64,000 nt of DNA, from NCBI GenBank assembly GCA_013368315.1, contig JAACJM010000231.1, positions 1 to 64,000 on the forward strand, in the 5' to 3' direction. Shown piece by piece: positions 1-10,591 of the stretch. The translations under genes and the position numbers were made by a program. This DNA comes from Tetrapyrgos nigripes. Its lineage: Eukaryota > Basidiomycota > Agaricomycetes > Agaricales > Campanellaceae. The notes below the pieces were generated by a model, which saw only the letters and a list, made by a program, of their open reading frames with translations, made no database searches and was not told the DNA's origin. The number at the start of each line of letters is the position of its first letter. Position 1 is the first letter of the stretch.

Positions 1-149
1 GCTGTATGTGCACAGTAGCGCCTACATGGCTGCAAGCTGGTATAATGCACACCGGGGATAATCACTGTCATAAGCGCGCTAGCCACAGCTTTTAATTTAT
101 TTTCATGGCGCGTCCTTAACACCGCCACTTATCTTGCATATAGGATGTT

Positions 150-1706
150 ATGCTGACAGTTCGATTATATCCCCAGATCACATTTGAAATGTCTTCCGGA
201 TCAAGCTTTATGTCCACAGTTCTAGAGCTCACTGGACCAAACTATACCATTTGGGCCAGCAAGTCCAAATCTTGGCTTCAATCTCAGGGCATCGCCTATG
301 TCCTCAATACCCTCAAACCTGGAGAAATCCAGATTGTCGGATCCACATCTCCTGTACCGGCTCCTCCCACAGCTCCCGCCGGAACTACTGGTGGCACCAC
401 TGCTGCTGCTGCTACAGATGAAGATGGATCTGATGCTGGTAGTGGAGTGCCTTCTCCTCACTTCATTTCTGCTGCTAGCGGTAGTGTTGCTGATTGGGAA
501 AAAGATAACGACAAAGCCATGGGTGTCATCAAACTCCGTGTCACTCAAGCTATCAGTGCCAAAATCGAAAATATCACCACTGCTAGAGTTATGTGGGACA
601 CACTCAAAGATCTCTATGGTAGGCCTGGAGCTGCTGAAATCTTTCAGAACTTCAAACAAGCTATGAACATCGAGATCCCACGTAACGCTCATCCTGGTGC
701 TGCAATTGATCTCATCAAAATGTACCTAACCCATATCACTAATGCAGGCGACAACACCGAGATCCCCATGTATCTCCAATACATGATCATTGTCAACAAA
801 CTCCCTTCTGACATCTATGCCTACATCATTAACAAAATCACTCAGGACGACATCGATGATTTTGAACACGAGACACTCAATAATCTCCAAACTCATGTCA
901 TTAATACTTGGGAGGCTTGTGGTGGAAAGAAACCTCAATCTGCCAATGCCACCAAAATCACAGCGATTAAATGCAAAGGCAAACCTCCTATCTTTGAGGA
1001 ACAGCAGCAGCAGCGCCATAAAGGCAGCAGCAGTGCTTGGAAAGGCAAAAGCCAAGGACGTGGTAACTGGCGAGGCTGCGGAAAATGCGCCGGTGAACAA
1101 ACACGCCAGAAGCAACAAGCCCAGAGTATGGGTCCTATTAAGTTAGGACACTCACACGTCATACATGTGGCGAAGTTTGTCAAGGAAACTCCGACCATCA
1201 CGGTCACGGAGCCCTCTACCAAAGATGTGCGTAAAACCTTCTTTAGCGAGTCGGTAAAGCCTTTTGACAAATTTTTCTCATCTGTCCAGAATGCCTTTAA
1301 AACTGCTCATGATAATGGGATTAAGCCAACTGGTGAGCTCCTCAAAGACCTTGAACTAGCACACATGTCTCATTCCGAAGCCTCTACCTCTCTCCCTCGT
1401 CCCTCTATCATCCCCGATGGTCGTTCTTTCATGGAACGATATTATTGGCAAAATCTCGTCTCCCCCTATCCTGATGGACACACCTTCTCCCACACCGATT
1501 CCAATCCTGATCACGATGACGACCACTGGTTCACTATCTGTGACAACAAACCTGTCTCCGACGGTTGGGGTGCCGCCAACTGGGGTACTCCACAGCAAGA
1601 GGAGGCGTGGAACAACTTTGGGTGGAAACACGACAAGTGCGTGGGAACAGATGACGACACCAAAATGGCCAAGGAACTCGACAGAGGCGTAACAGTATGA
1701 ATATAG
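150..1706 (+). pseudogene. copia gag polyprotein, 5' part (interrupted)
   Basis: Retrotransposon capsid protein. The ATG at 189 (MSSGSSFMSTVLELTGPNY) looks like the true start, because a splice-like CCCCAG precedes it; an in-frame ATG also lies at 150. The first 270 residues or so match the copia-type gag (UBN2) pattern, with the tryptophan of the N-terminal 'NYTIWASKSKSWL' stretch and the later 'MWDTLKDLYG' stretch. A basic Gly/Arg/Lys-rich tail at about residues 280-320 would bind RNA; no complete CCHC knuckle is visible. The ORF then runs through an acidic, Asp/Trp-rich extension and stops at TGA 1698-1700. That stop lies at the KDZ target site, and beyond the insertion the same frame continues from 14212. 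Confidence 0.85.
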
Positions 1707-1850
1707 CTATACAGATGGCGAAGCCCCAGGACCCGTATTACAATATCTGCGGGGTTTGGCCACCTGGAAATTTGGGTGGGTATAGCTATACGGGTGGGGT
1801 GCGCAAGCACCAGGCTTGGTTCAGGCCCGGCAGACGTCGGCAAGACGAGG
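1707..1850 (+). repeat. left terminal inverted repeat of the KDZ element
   Basis: About 144 bp align with the reverse complement of 14069-14211, with roughly one mismatch in five bases and a fully identical block over ACCCGTATTACAATATCTGC. An internal palindrome TATAGCTATA lies within the repeat and is conserved at both ends. Confidence 0.9.
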
Positions 1851-2561
1851 ACTTACCATATTGGGGTGGCAGGGATATATTTTCTTGTCGGGTAGCAGTA
1901 TTATCTTGCTGGGTAGCAGCATTTTCCGGTTTTCTGTGTCACACTCTCCTTTAGGATAACAATAAATCTGATTTCAAATCTCAGTTACCTTACCTAACAC
2001 CCCTCCCTGTCGTTCAGTCCTTGGTCCTGTCCCACACCAGCCAATCCTCTTCCCTGCCATGGACAACAAACTCCCAAGGTATGTCTCTATTTACTTATAC
2101 TGCCCAATTAGAGCGTTAATGCGTACATCTTTAGAGGCCTTATTATCCATAATGGCAGCCGTAACTGTTGTACATTTGACACCAATCTGCTGAAGAGGGG
2201 AGAAACCGGAGTAGCCCAAGGAGAAGTCATAGAGAGCGGGTGGTACGACGCGTTGGTGGTGAAGAAGCTCGTTCTGGAGTACGATGTCATGTGTCCCCCT
2301 AAAACCCATTTCCTTGCAAAGCTGTAATCGTCATCATCGAGAGGGGGTAGGGTACGACGCGTTGGCGGTGAAGGGACGATTTCATGTGTCCAGAATAAAC
2401 TCGTTTCCTTGCGAAGCTGTAATCGTCTGTAGCATTGTAAAAATACTTGATACTAGAAGTTGAAGACAGCACAAAAAACAGATATATTTTTCATAGTATT
2501 AGTACTAAGTGAAAGATCATACAAAATACTATTGACAAGGGAAGGGAAGGTAAGGAATGCA
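1851..2561. other. left subterminal region of the KDZ element, no supported gene
   Basis: No convincing coding sequence. It contains an imperfect tandem duplication: a block of about 90 bp at 2242-2331 recurs at 2351-2430. Both copies begin GGTACGACGCGTTGG and both contain TTTCCTTGC(A/G)AAGCTGTAATCGTC. A short ATG followed by a GTATGT donor at 2059-2085 could be a relic first exon, but nothing downstream continues it. Confidence 0.5.
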
Positions 2562-5500
2562 TCACCTGCGACGTTTGCAGGACTTGGACTTGGACTGAGT
2601 CTTCTCCGCCTTCTTGGCATCGGCGGCCTCCTTTATCTCCACAGCCCGTCGCCTAGTCAGTCTTGTAACTGGCTCCTCCTCACCATCGTCAGGGGATTTC
2701 CTTTTCCGTCTCGGCACATGGACTCCCCATTGAATCACCTTGACCAAACTTTCCTTCACCTCATCGCAAATAACCATCCAAGTTGCGATGAGGGTCATCT
2801 GTTCATCACTGAGGTCGGCCTCTGAGTCCTCTCCCAGTAAAAAAAAGAGAAGCCAGACCAAGACGCAAATAAACTTCCAGGCACCACATTTACCCGAAGT
2901 GGAGTCTAGCAGCGCCCAGTCCTCCTCGTCCGTTTCTCGGATTGGCAGAATATCCTGCCACCACTCCCGGAAGTCAGCCATCATGGTGGGTGCAAGGGAC
3001 AGTTCCTCGGTGAAGTTAACGAGTGCCTCCTGACCACCCTTCCTCCACTTCTTCAAGATCTTGAACTCCTTCTTCGACTCTAGGGACCCATTCTCCTCAG
3101 CGTACCGGAACTCCCCTTCATACTCAATGAAAACCTCCAGAAGACTCTCGAAGGTCTCTTTCCAGGGCTGATCAGTTCCAATGTCTTGGAGGACCTCTCC
3201 CCACTCCTCTATGAATGAACACATTTGTGGCCAAAATCGTTCCCTATCTGGATAACGCCAGACTGTGGGTCCATCATCACTCAACATCTCAGCATCTTTC
3301 CCCGAACCATGCGCACTGCTTTGATGTGAGTCCTCCATTTCAATATCCGGGTCCGAAGGTGAAGGTTCTCTGGAAGGAGTAACGCCGGTGTGAGATAGAG
3401 TGGCGTGAGCATCAGAAGGGAGATGGGAGGGGAGGTTATGGGCTGGACCTGTTGTATCACCGGAGGCCGAGGGGGGTGTTTTGTTTTCACCAGTCTGCAC
3501 AGGAGTAGTGGTAGCGTCGGTTTGACCCATTTGGGCAGTAGCAGCGGTAGTGGTGGCTTTTTCGGTTTGACTAACCCGGGAACCGGGAGCAGTGGTAGCG
3601 TTGATGTCCTTTGTCTGTTTTGGCTTAGGTCTAGGCTTGGGCCGGTTGCCGTTTTTCTGGATGTTCGCCCCCACAGAGTCATGACCTGGGCCAGGTCGCG
3701 GGCGAGCTTGACTACTTGAATTGGGGTTTGTCATTGAAGTGGTATCAGCAGGAGCTGTGGAGGGAGCTCTACTACCATCACCGGAATCTGCTGTTGGCGG
3801 GGCCAGACCAATGGCTCTTGCTGCTCGGGCTTCTGCATCTGAATACAACGAAAAGAGTATTACGATGTTAGCAAGCTATCATATATATATATAGTAATCA
3901 ACGCACTGTAAACCTTTCTCCCAAATTTGGTCAGGGATTGCTTCGCCGCCTCGTAGCCCTGTGGATCGGCTTGGGGCCAAAGCAAACCGTTTGGCGTTCT
4001 TCCTTGGTGATTCTTAGGTTGAAGAATATTAGTGGAACTATAGATACCTGAAAAACAATTGCGTACCATAGCGTATCAATCTGCCCGCCTTTCTGACCAT
4101 TGGGACCCACCAAGGTGCAGATAAAGAGCATACCGGTGTCTTCTGCAACTGCTCGCCCAAACTTGGCCACTTCAGGCCCCAACGTTGCAATGCACTATTT
4201 TTTGCTTGAGTACCCCTAGGTATTGCAAAATTGGAATAGCACATACCTCTGAAACTCTTGGGCCGTTTTATCCTTCTTCTCAACATCAATCGTCAGCTTC
4301 GACTCCCAAGCAGCTAATTCCTCTTCATACAACTCCTCTGCTGCCTTTCTCACCTCCTCCTGAAACTCTGGCGGCTGCTGATCGAAAATCCTCTGGGAAA
4401 CTGCACGGCGGATGTTGACAGCAGCTGGCTTTGATTGCTCCTTCCCTTGACGTCCTCCTTTCACCCATGCGTCATACGCCTTCTCTGCCTGTTCCACTTC
4501 TTCCTCAGCCTCCTTCTTGACATAGGATTCATAGTAGAGTGATTGGAACATCTGGCCCAATGGTTTCCTCTGGGGCTTCCAGTCTTTGTCAGCTTTCTTT
4601 TCAAAGACCTGCTTCAATAAAGGCGTGTTGCTAGCTTTGTTCACCGCTCTCTTGTTTTCGCGAAGCCATTCTGAGATTTGCTACAGCACAGGTTAGCACT
4701 ATCTCTGCGTAAATACATTGTAATTGGACATACCTTGCGCAATCCACAGATTGCCGCCCTCTTCTCTTCAAACTCCTCGTCAGAAACCCCCTTCAGCCGC
4801 TCGTTAATGAGCTGAATGAAATTCGCCTTATTTATACCATCCAAGCTAAATTGGCTCAAAAGCGAAGCGGGTGCACTGTCCGCACTACCGGTAGTCGCAG
4901 ACCCAGAAGAATCCGGCTGAGGAGATGGATCCAGGCCCGAAGAAGGTGGCAGAGCAGATGGAATTGCCCCAGAGGGTTCACTGGTAGATGGATCCAGACC
5001 CGAAGACGGCGGCAGAGTAGATGGAATTGCCCCAGAGGGTTCACCAGTTAAATGCCCCGTAAATTCCTCATCACGAGAAGATGCGCCAAGAGGAGCTGGT
5101 GAGGCCGTGGAAGTGGAATCGCTGGCGGGGGTAGGTACATCGTTGTGACTGGAGTCGTTGGGAGGAGTCACCGAGGCAGTAGAAATGATCGTACCGCTAC
5201 CCAAGTCAGTGATTTGTTGAGTAGAACTTGGGCTATCGGGGATGGGATTTCGACCATCTCCTAGGGTATGGTTCCCCGTATCGGCGTTGGCATTGTGGTC
5301 TTCGTCCTCATCGTCACCTTGGTCTAGTTAAATAAGTGAGACATTTTGGTTGAGACGGATATAACCAAGATAAACCGCATTACATACCTAGTGCATCACT
5401 GAACTTTTCCAAGAACTCAAAGGTCAAACCATTGTAGAAGATGGACATAGCATCTCCCTTCCTCTTCTGAGCAGCAAGAAACTCCTCGACCTTACTCTCC

Positions 5501-5586
5501 AGCCACTCAGTTTTTCCAGGTAGTCCACGCGTGTGCCAAGGGGTTTGACCGGTCTTCTTCTTCAGGCCAGATTTCCGCTTTGTCAT
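2562..5586 (-). CDS. KDZ-borne multi-exon gene of unknown function (repetitive basidiomycete family)
   Basis: Product unknown. Exons on the minus strand: 5586-5388, 5323-4734, 4680-4243, 4194-4067, about 4041-3907, and 3838-2562, giving roughly 900 residues. The exon 4/5 joint is uncertain because the implied intron is very short. The N-terminus (MTKRKSGLKKKTGQTPWHTR) is basic and leads into a helical segment ending FSDAL. A Ser/Pro/Thr-rich linker with a duplicated 'EPSGAIPS.LPPSSGLDPS' unit follows, then a charged coiled-coil-like stretch. A compact block (GPEVAKFGRAVAEDTGM...GGQID) comes next, then a second disordered linker and a Trp-rich C-terminal domain (FREWWQDI) ending in a Lys/Arg tail. 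The layout resembles uncharacterised ORFs I recall as repeated in agaricomycete genomes. It is transcribed away from the TET/JBP gene from a shared 378-bp interval. Confidence 0.7.
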
Positions 5587-5964
5587 GATAGTGCTGAGAG
5601 CAGTGATTTGGGAGTATAACAAGACGACTGAGTGTACTGAGCACAGACGCGAGACTTAAGCAAAAAAGACGCGTACTGTACAGTCACGGTTGTGACACAG
5701 GTCATGTGACCTGTTCCTTAGTGGAAAAGGCGTACGGTTGGACGGGTACTTGAAGTTGACGGATCTTACTTACTCAAATCCACAAATTCGCTTTCACCAG
5801 TTGTCCGTTCCCTGTCCACCACGCCTGATGCATGTAAAGATCTATTACCTAGTAGTCCTCCTCTGATGCGTCTCTCTGCCACGTACGCGTCTGAACACGT
5901 GACCTCCATGTGCTGCCGGTTTATTCAATGTCACGCTCCGTTTTTAAGCTTTACAGTCGACCAA
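5587..5964. promoter_or_regulatory. divergent intergenic promoter region
   Basis: The 378 bp between the start codons of the minus-strand KDZ gene (5586) and the TET/JBP gene (5965) contain no ORF of note and must hold both promoters if the gene models are right. A GTCACGGTTGTGACACAGGT block near 5683 contains a short dyad (GTCAC/GTGAC). No clear TATA box was seen. Confidence 0.45.
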
Positions 5965-7976
5965 ATGTCAGACACCGATGCCCTAGGTGAGCGTTTTCGC
6001 TTCTTCTCCTCCAGCGAGGTATGCAGCTTGCTGGGAGTACTCGGTCACGGGAACTCTATTGCTTAGCGCAACGCCAAGCTGGAGTGATGAGTTTGTGGTC
6101 ATAATCATTGACAAATTCTCTTTTTATTTCCGCAGGGATCACGACCCGCACGGTAAGCCTCTCCCTTCTACCTCAAGCATCTTTTTTAATCAATACAGCT
6201 AGTTACGGTCCGGAGCTATCTTTGCCGAATGGAGTGGACCTGTAGTGCGCCTCGCCTCCTGCTTCAACGTGTCCAAGGCCGTTGCACGGACTCTGCGTCT
6301 CCAGGAACGTGCAGACCTGAAACCAAAACCCTCCGATGACGACGCCGTCCAAACACCCTCGATAACTCCCATTCCCTCCACCACATCTACGCCTTTATCT
6401 TCGCCCCTATCCTCGCCTTTGTCTTCAAGGCCATCTTCCCCTCTATCCTCACCACTATCATTTCGAGCAGCAAGTCCAGAACCTGAACGGTCGATTCCTG
6501 CCTCAGAGCCAACACAGCTTCGCCTTGCTGAGTCCTCTCACAGGCACCCTGCCCTTACCGCTTCCTCAGCCCATCCCAATCCTCCTCAACTCCGCAAGCT
6601 GACTCGATGTGGCAGAAGGGGCAAAGGAAAGGCTCAAGCCGCTACATCTACTCAGGAAACTACTCAGGAAGCTACGGTGCCGAAGCAGAAGAAGAACAAA
6701 AAGCGAAAGAAATCATCTAAGCAACATGGGCATGACGTACGAAAGAAGATCCGACTAGAGAGCCGGGATCCTACGAAATACAAGGCCCGCCCTGCTACGC
6801 TTTCCCGGATCCTCGAAGCGGCGCTCCCTCATAGCGTCGCTGCAGATGCCCTGCAATTTGTAGAGGGTTCCAGCGGGTTTATTGGGAAGAATCAGGGTGG
6901 CGAAGAGAAGGCCTATAGTCTTGAGGAGGTGCTTGATATGAGGCTGGAGCTAGTCGTGTTTGATGCAAGGTATTTTTCCTCCCCTACCTTCTTATTCAAG
7001 CCCTCACTCACCTTTCCCAGTGTTTCAATCCCGCTTGTCGACTGCCGAAATCGAATCATTGGCGTCTGCGTCGAAAACCCCCCAGATTCCGAGGAATGGC
7101 GTGAAGTTGGAAACGCTGCCGCAGCTCTGCTGGAGGAAACCCGACCTGAGCTCATTTTGACAGGAGAGCAGCAGGAGCATCGTAGGGGCCATTTTGCCGC
7201 ATTGGCATGTGGGGAGTCCATGGGTCAGGGGCAGAAGGTATGTCTCACTTACATTTAAAGTGACTTTCTCTGACGAAACCACTCTTAGCATCCACAGGTC
7301 CTCAAACAAGAAGATGCCAACAAACCCTTGCTCCAAAGGCTCATCAAGTCAAAACCCTTTGAGAGAATCGCTGGCTGGGCTTCCGGTGCCTTTGCTGCTT
7401 GGGCTCCCCAGATGCATTCTTATTACTGCCAGGTCATGACCCAGCTCCGTCCCCAGGGCACTGGTTTTACCTGGTCAAGCAGCATTTTCTCGTGCTCCAC
7501 ATTCAACTTTGGCCCGAAAACTGTCACCTACCCTCACATGGACTTCCTCAACTATTGCCTTGGCTGGTGCACCATTACCGCCCTAGGAGATTTTGACTAC
7601 AAGCTTGGAGGTCATCTCATCCTTTGGGACTTAGGCCTGGTGATTCAGTTCCCACTAGGCTCAACCATTTTGATACCCTCTGCCTATATCCGCCATTCCA
7701 ATACTACCATCTTACCCCATGAGTCCAGGTTAGTGTCAGCATTGTATTACGTTCTATGACTTTCTGACTAAGTCATTCTTACTTAGGTACTCCTTCACCC
7801 AATACACTGCTGGAGCTATATTCCGATATGTGGAGGATGGATTTCGCACTAGGGTGTCCATGTCACTGGCTGAGAGAAAGCAGAAGGAGAGAGCGGCTAG
7901 GCAGGGTATTCCTTCAAAGGTGGAGCTGTACTCTATCCTTGTGGAGACTGAGGACGGCCAACGGCATATCTATTAG
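5965..7976 (+). CDS. TET/JBP-family 2-oxoglutarate/Fe(II) dioxygenase
   Basis: Likely oxidises 5-methylcytosine (or thymine) in DNA in the nucleus, as known TET and JBP enzymes do; the substrate here is inferred. Exons 5965-5986, 6136-6152, 6203-6969, 7021-7237, 7298-7728 and 7787-7976 give 547 residues in one frame, all with GT..AG borders. The first two exons are tiny and less certain. Residues about 30-170 are disordered, Ser/Pro-rich and Lys-rich, possibly DNA-binding. The catalytic double-stranded beta-helix is C-terminal. The HxD iron ligands lie in 'TYPHMDFLNY', the 'GGHLILWDL' strand is typical of fungal members, and the distal iron-binding His is in 'AYIRHSNTT', followed by 'RYSFTQYTAGAIFRYVE'. 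All expected catalytic residues are present with no stop or frameshift, unlike the transposase. Fungal TET/JBP genes are known to travel on KDZ elements. Confidence 0.9.
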
Positions 7977-8314
7977 ACTTTAAGCTTTACGACGACCTTT
8001 CTTTCATATGTACTTAGTAGTTATCAAACAGTATGTATATAGTCTAATGTATAGCGTGTATGTAGTATCAATTAATGTATATACCTTCTTGGAATGCCGA
8101 GTGAAACCCCCTATTTGAAGTTGTACTGTGACTGAAGGCCACGCGACGTGAAAAATGCACCTTCCGCCACTGTGCTTCTCTGAGTTCACTGCTTGTCAAA
8201 AGATTTGAGATATTGATTTGCGTATGTACTGTCCACCTCTGAGAGAAGTTATAAAAAACTTGAAAAGGTAAGACTACGTTGGATTTGGGTGATGTCAATC
8301 GACATTTTGCTGCA

Positions 8315-9133
8315 ATGGCACCTCACTCTTCTTGTCCCTTTATGCCTTGTCCCAAAAAGTACAAAAATCAAGAAGAGCGCTGAATTGCTGCCAACGCCAA
8401 AAGCAATCGTTATTACCATAGGTATTCTTGAAATGTCTATAATATACCCCTTGCTAACCTTCTCTAGGAACACTGAACTCATCAATTCTGGGAGACGAGA
8501 ACAACGTCGAGAGCTCGCAGCTGCGATTGCTGAAGAAGAGTACTCTAGTACTTATTATTCCTCAAGGGGTCCTTCCTGACTGATAATTTCCCTAGGACCA
8601 AAAGAAGACTGAAACGACAGGAAAGACTACGGACGTTGAGTAGGACTGACTCCAGGTGGGTCACTAATTGTAGCTCTACTATTCATACTTGCTAACTACC
8701 GCCTCAAAATGCTAGCCACTTAGCCAACTTGGAGACTATTCAGGTCAACAGCCACTTAGCCAACTTGGAGGCTATTCAGGTCAATTTCAACGAGCGTGTT
8801 AAGTACGCTCCTCTTCGGTATATAGAGGAGCTCTGCATCAAAACCCAAGAATGGTCTCTACACTGCAAGACCAATGAAGATACCCCATGTCCAGCTTTGC
8901 TTGATGGCCAGTCTTTTGATGCACTCGCGAAATCTGTACACAAGTCCTGTCAAAGTTTAGAAGTGGGGGACGAGTATGTTGCTGGGGCAAGAGTTGAGAG
9001 ACGTATAATGCAGTTCATTTCATGTCTTGAGGAGATAACTTTAGCTGCTGTGGAAGGTAATCTGACTCGCCTGTACTCTAGAGGTAGTCTACTATACCAG
9101 CAGCCTAGTACCATGACTATCCTGGGATGTTGA
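8315..9133 (+). pseudogene. small KDZ-borne gene with a Cys/basic N-terminus, one in-frame TGA
   Basis: Function unknown. The reading starts MAPHSSCPFMPCPKKYKNQE at 8315, meets TGA at 8381-8383, and then continues in frame (IAANAKSNRYYHR) to a donor at 8423. Further exons encode a basic helical stretch (NTELINSGRREQRREL, TKRRLKRQERLRTLSR) and, from 8716, a helical domain ending at 9133. The N-terminal pattern Cys-x4-Cys-Pro-Lys-Lys-Tyr followed by a basic helix resembles small transposon-linked proteins of Agaricomycetes, possibly DNA-binding. The TGA follows CGC and may be a mutated CGA arginine codon. Two exact 12-residue units (SHLANLE(T/A)IQVN) begin the last exon. If an unseen intron removes the TGA, the gene could be functional. 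Confidence 0.55.
8714..8785 (+). repeat. 36-bp tandem duplication that also duplicates a splice acceptor
   Basis: Units 8714-8749 and 8750-8785 are nearly identical and each begins AGCCACTTAGCCAACTTGGA. The AG of each unit can act as a 3' splice site (TAG|CCAC and CAG|CCAC), so choosing one or the other adds or drops exactly 12 residues without shifting the frame. Confidence 0.75.
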
Positions 9134-9221
9134 ATACATCCTTTCTCGCTATTCATTCCGGAAATTCCTCATCCGGTGGCTGTACCATTTTTCTTCTTTG
9201 CGGTCAACCATAACCTAGACA

Positions 9222-10283
9222 ATGGCCGATGCTGAGCCCACCCCTCAGGCTGTTCCTATCTACTTTCAATGCGCCAAGATCATTAGTTTGGAGCCTGGTG
9301 AAGGTAAGTAACAACACACTATTCTGTCTTTATCTTTATTCATTCCCCACAGTCATCATTGTCAGAAGCAGCAATGGCCAAGGGTCCACTGTCATCCATG
9401 CACCTCCTTATACGCCCCCATCTTCTCTATACGACATCCCGAGCAATACCGAACCTGGCTTTGCCTACGTTGTGACACGTCGGCCTCCAACGGATCCCAC
9501 CTTGGTCCCCTCTCCCTGCCATCGCTATGTATGGGAGCCAAACACTAGCTCCTCTCCTCCTTCATCGCCGTCGCTTTCCTCTGAGAGCTCTTTTGCTCCA
9601 ACAGCGACTTCCGTGGCTCCTACCGGGACCCAGGTCCAACTTGACGCGACGACGTGAGTATCTTCGGTTTTCACTTGGCACTCACGCTAATATCCTTCAG
9701 GCAACGTGAACGTACTCCTGCACTGGCGGGCCCCAGTTCAGATGTGCCCCCTGCATATAACACCGTTGTCCCTCGCCGCATGCCAGATGGTCGTGTGTGG
9801 GTATATTGTGCTTGGAACCATGTCCCATCAGCAGCAGACCTGGCTGCATACTGGCTTCATGAGATGTATCAAAGGTGCATTTTGGTTACCGAGGGCTGCA
9901 GAGTAGGAGTCTTTCCAGATCGGTGAGGAGTTTTTTATTGATCATGTTCTACACGCAATCCAACCATATTCATTAGGACCATTGCGAGAGTTTTTGTTGA
10001 GAGGGTGTCTAATGCAAAATACAAGGCATACAAGCACTTCTCAGATGCTCTCCAGGAATACAGTCTTGCCCTCGAGGCTGTACCACCACGGTTGTCTCCT
10101 CGTGTCACCTCAGTCCCTGCAACTGCGGACCGCTCTCTGGTCGACTTTGATGATCCGAGTTTGACTGGTGACATCGAGATCGCCAAGGACAGCCATACAC
10201 GGATCTTTATTTTTCCCAGAGGTAGCCCAGAGTCCAGCAAACTTATTGGTGCTATTGATATTTCTGATACAGAGGATGAGTAA
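9222..10283 (+). CDS. KDZ-borne protein with a likely RNase H1 N-terminal (viroplasmin-like) domain
   Basis: Exons 9222-9303, 9353-9653, 9701-9922 and 9977-10283 join in frame to 303 residues starting MADAEPTPQAVPIYFQCAKI. Residues about 50-75 contain 'FAYVVTRRPP', then a Ser/Pro linker. About residues 150-235 contain 'VYCAWNHVPS' and the pattern 'VGVFPDR...VERVSNAKYKAYKHFSDAL'. That spacing (beta strand, VG(V/I)(F/Y), a hydrophobic helix, then V.(G/N)AKYK.(F/Y).....AL) is what the RNase H1 hybrid-binding or caulimovirus viroplasmin fold shows, a domain that binds RNA:DNA hybrids or dsRNA. No RNase H catalytic domain follows. The C-terminus is acidic (DISDTEDE). All codons are open, so the gene may be expressed. 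The domain call is by eye and needs a profile search. Confidence 0.65.
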
Positions 10284-10385
10284 AGTGTGGACTGTACATA
10301 TTTGATTGTACTATTTCTAGAATCTGATCTATTATTTTTTTGGCTCTGTAAAGATATGAGGACGTGTTGGTGGTGTCGCGTCAAT

Positions 10386-10418
10386 AGCACGTGTTGTCAA
10401 CTTTTGACAACACGTGCT
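10386..10418. repeat. perfect 15-bp inverted repeat with a 3-nt loop
   Basis: Arm AGCACGTGTTGTCAA at 10386-10400, loop CTT, exact reverse complement at 10404-10418. It lies between the 303-residue gene and the transposase. Each arm carries a CACGTG hexamer. It could fold as a hairpin, act as a transcription-end signal, or serve as a dyad binding site. Confidence 0.8.
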
Positions 10419-10591
10419 GGCGTTGTTGACTTGTCCATGTACCGTCATCTACTTCCCTGGTCCTTGCTTGAGGCGGCCGAGATGGGAGCCGCCCTGGATC
10501 TGGTGCATGTCGACGCTGGCTATCTGGGAAGAGTCTGCTCCAGTACCATTTTGGAGGTCATGGGTAATCATTCTGCGGTATTTTTTTTTTC

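Noticed and set aside
222..692. Antisense ORFs under gag and other genes
   Set aside because: They mirror the codon pattern of the true gene on the opposite strand.
1698..1706. Natural end of the copia gag gene at TGA 1698
   Set aside because: The same frame goes on after the KDZ insertion for more than 260 codons, so the stop is a mutation or sits in an interrupted ORF.
4060..4260. Frameshift in the minus-strand KDZ gene at the exon 3/4 joint
   Set aside because: Using the GT at 4242 (TAT|GTGCTA) instead of the stronger-looking GTATGT keeps the frame, so no frameshift is needed there.
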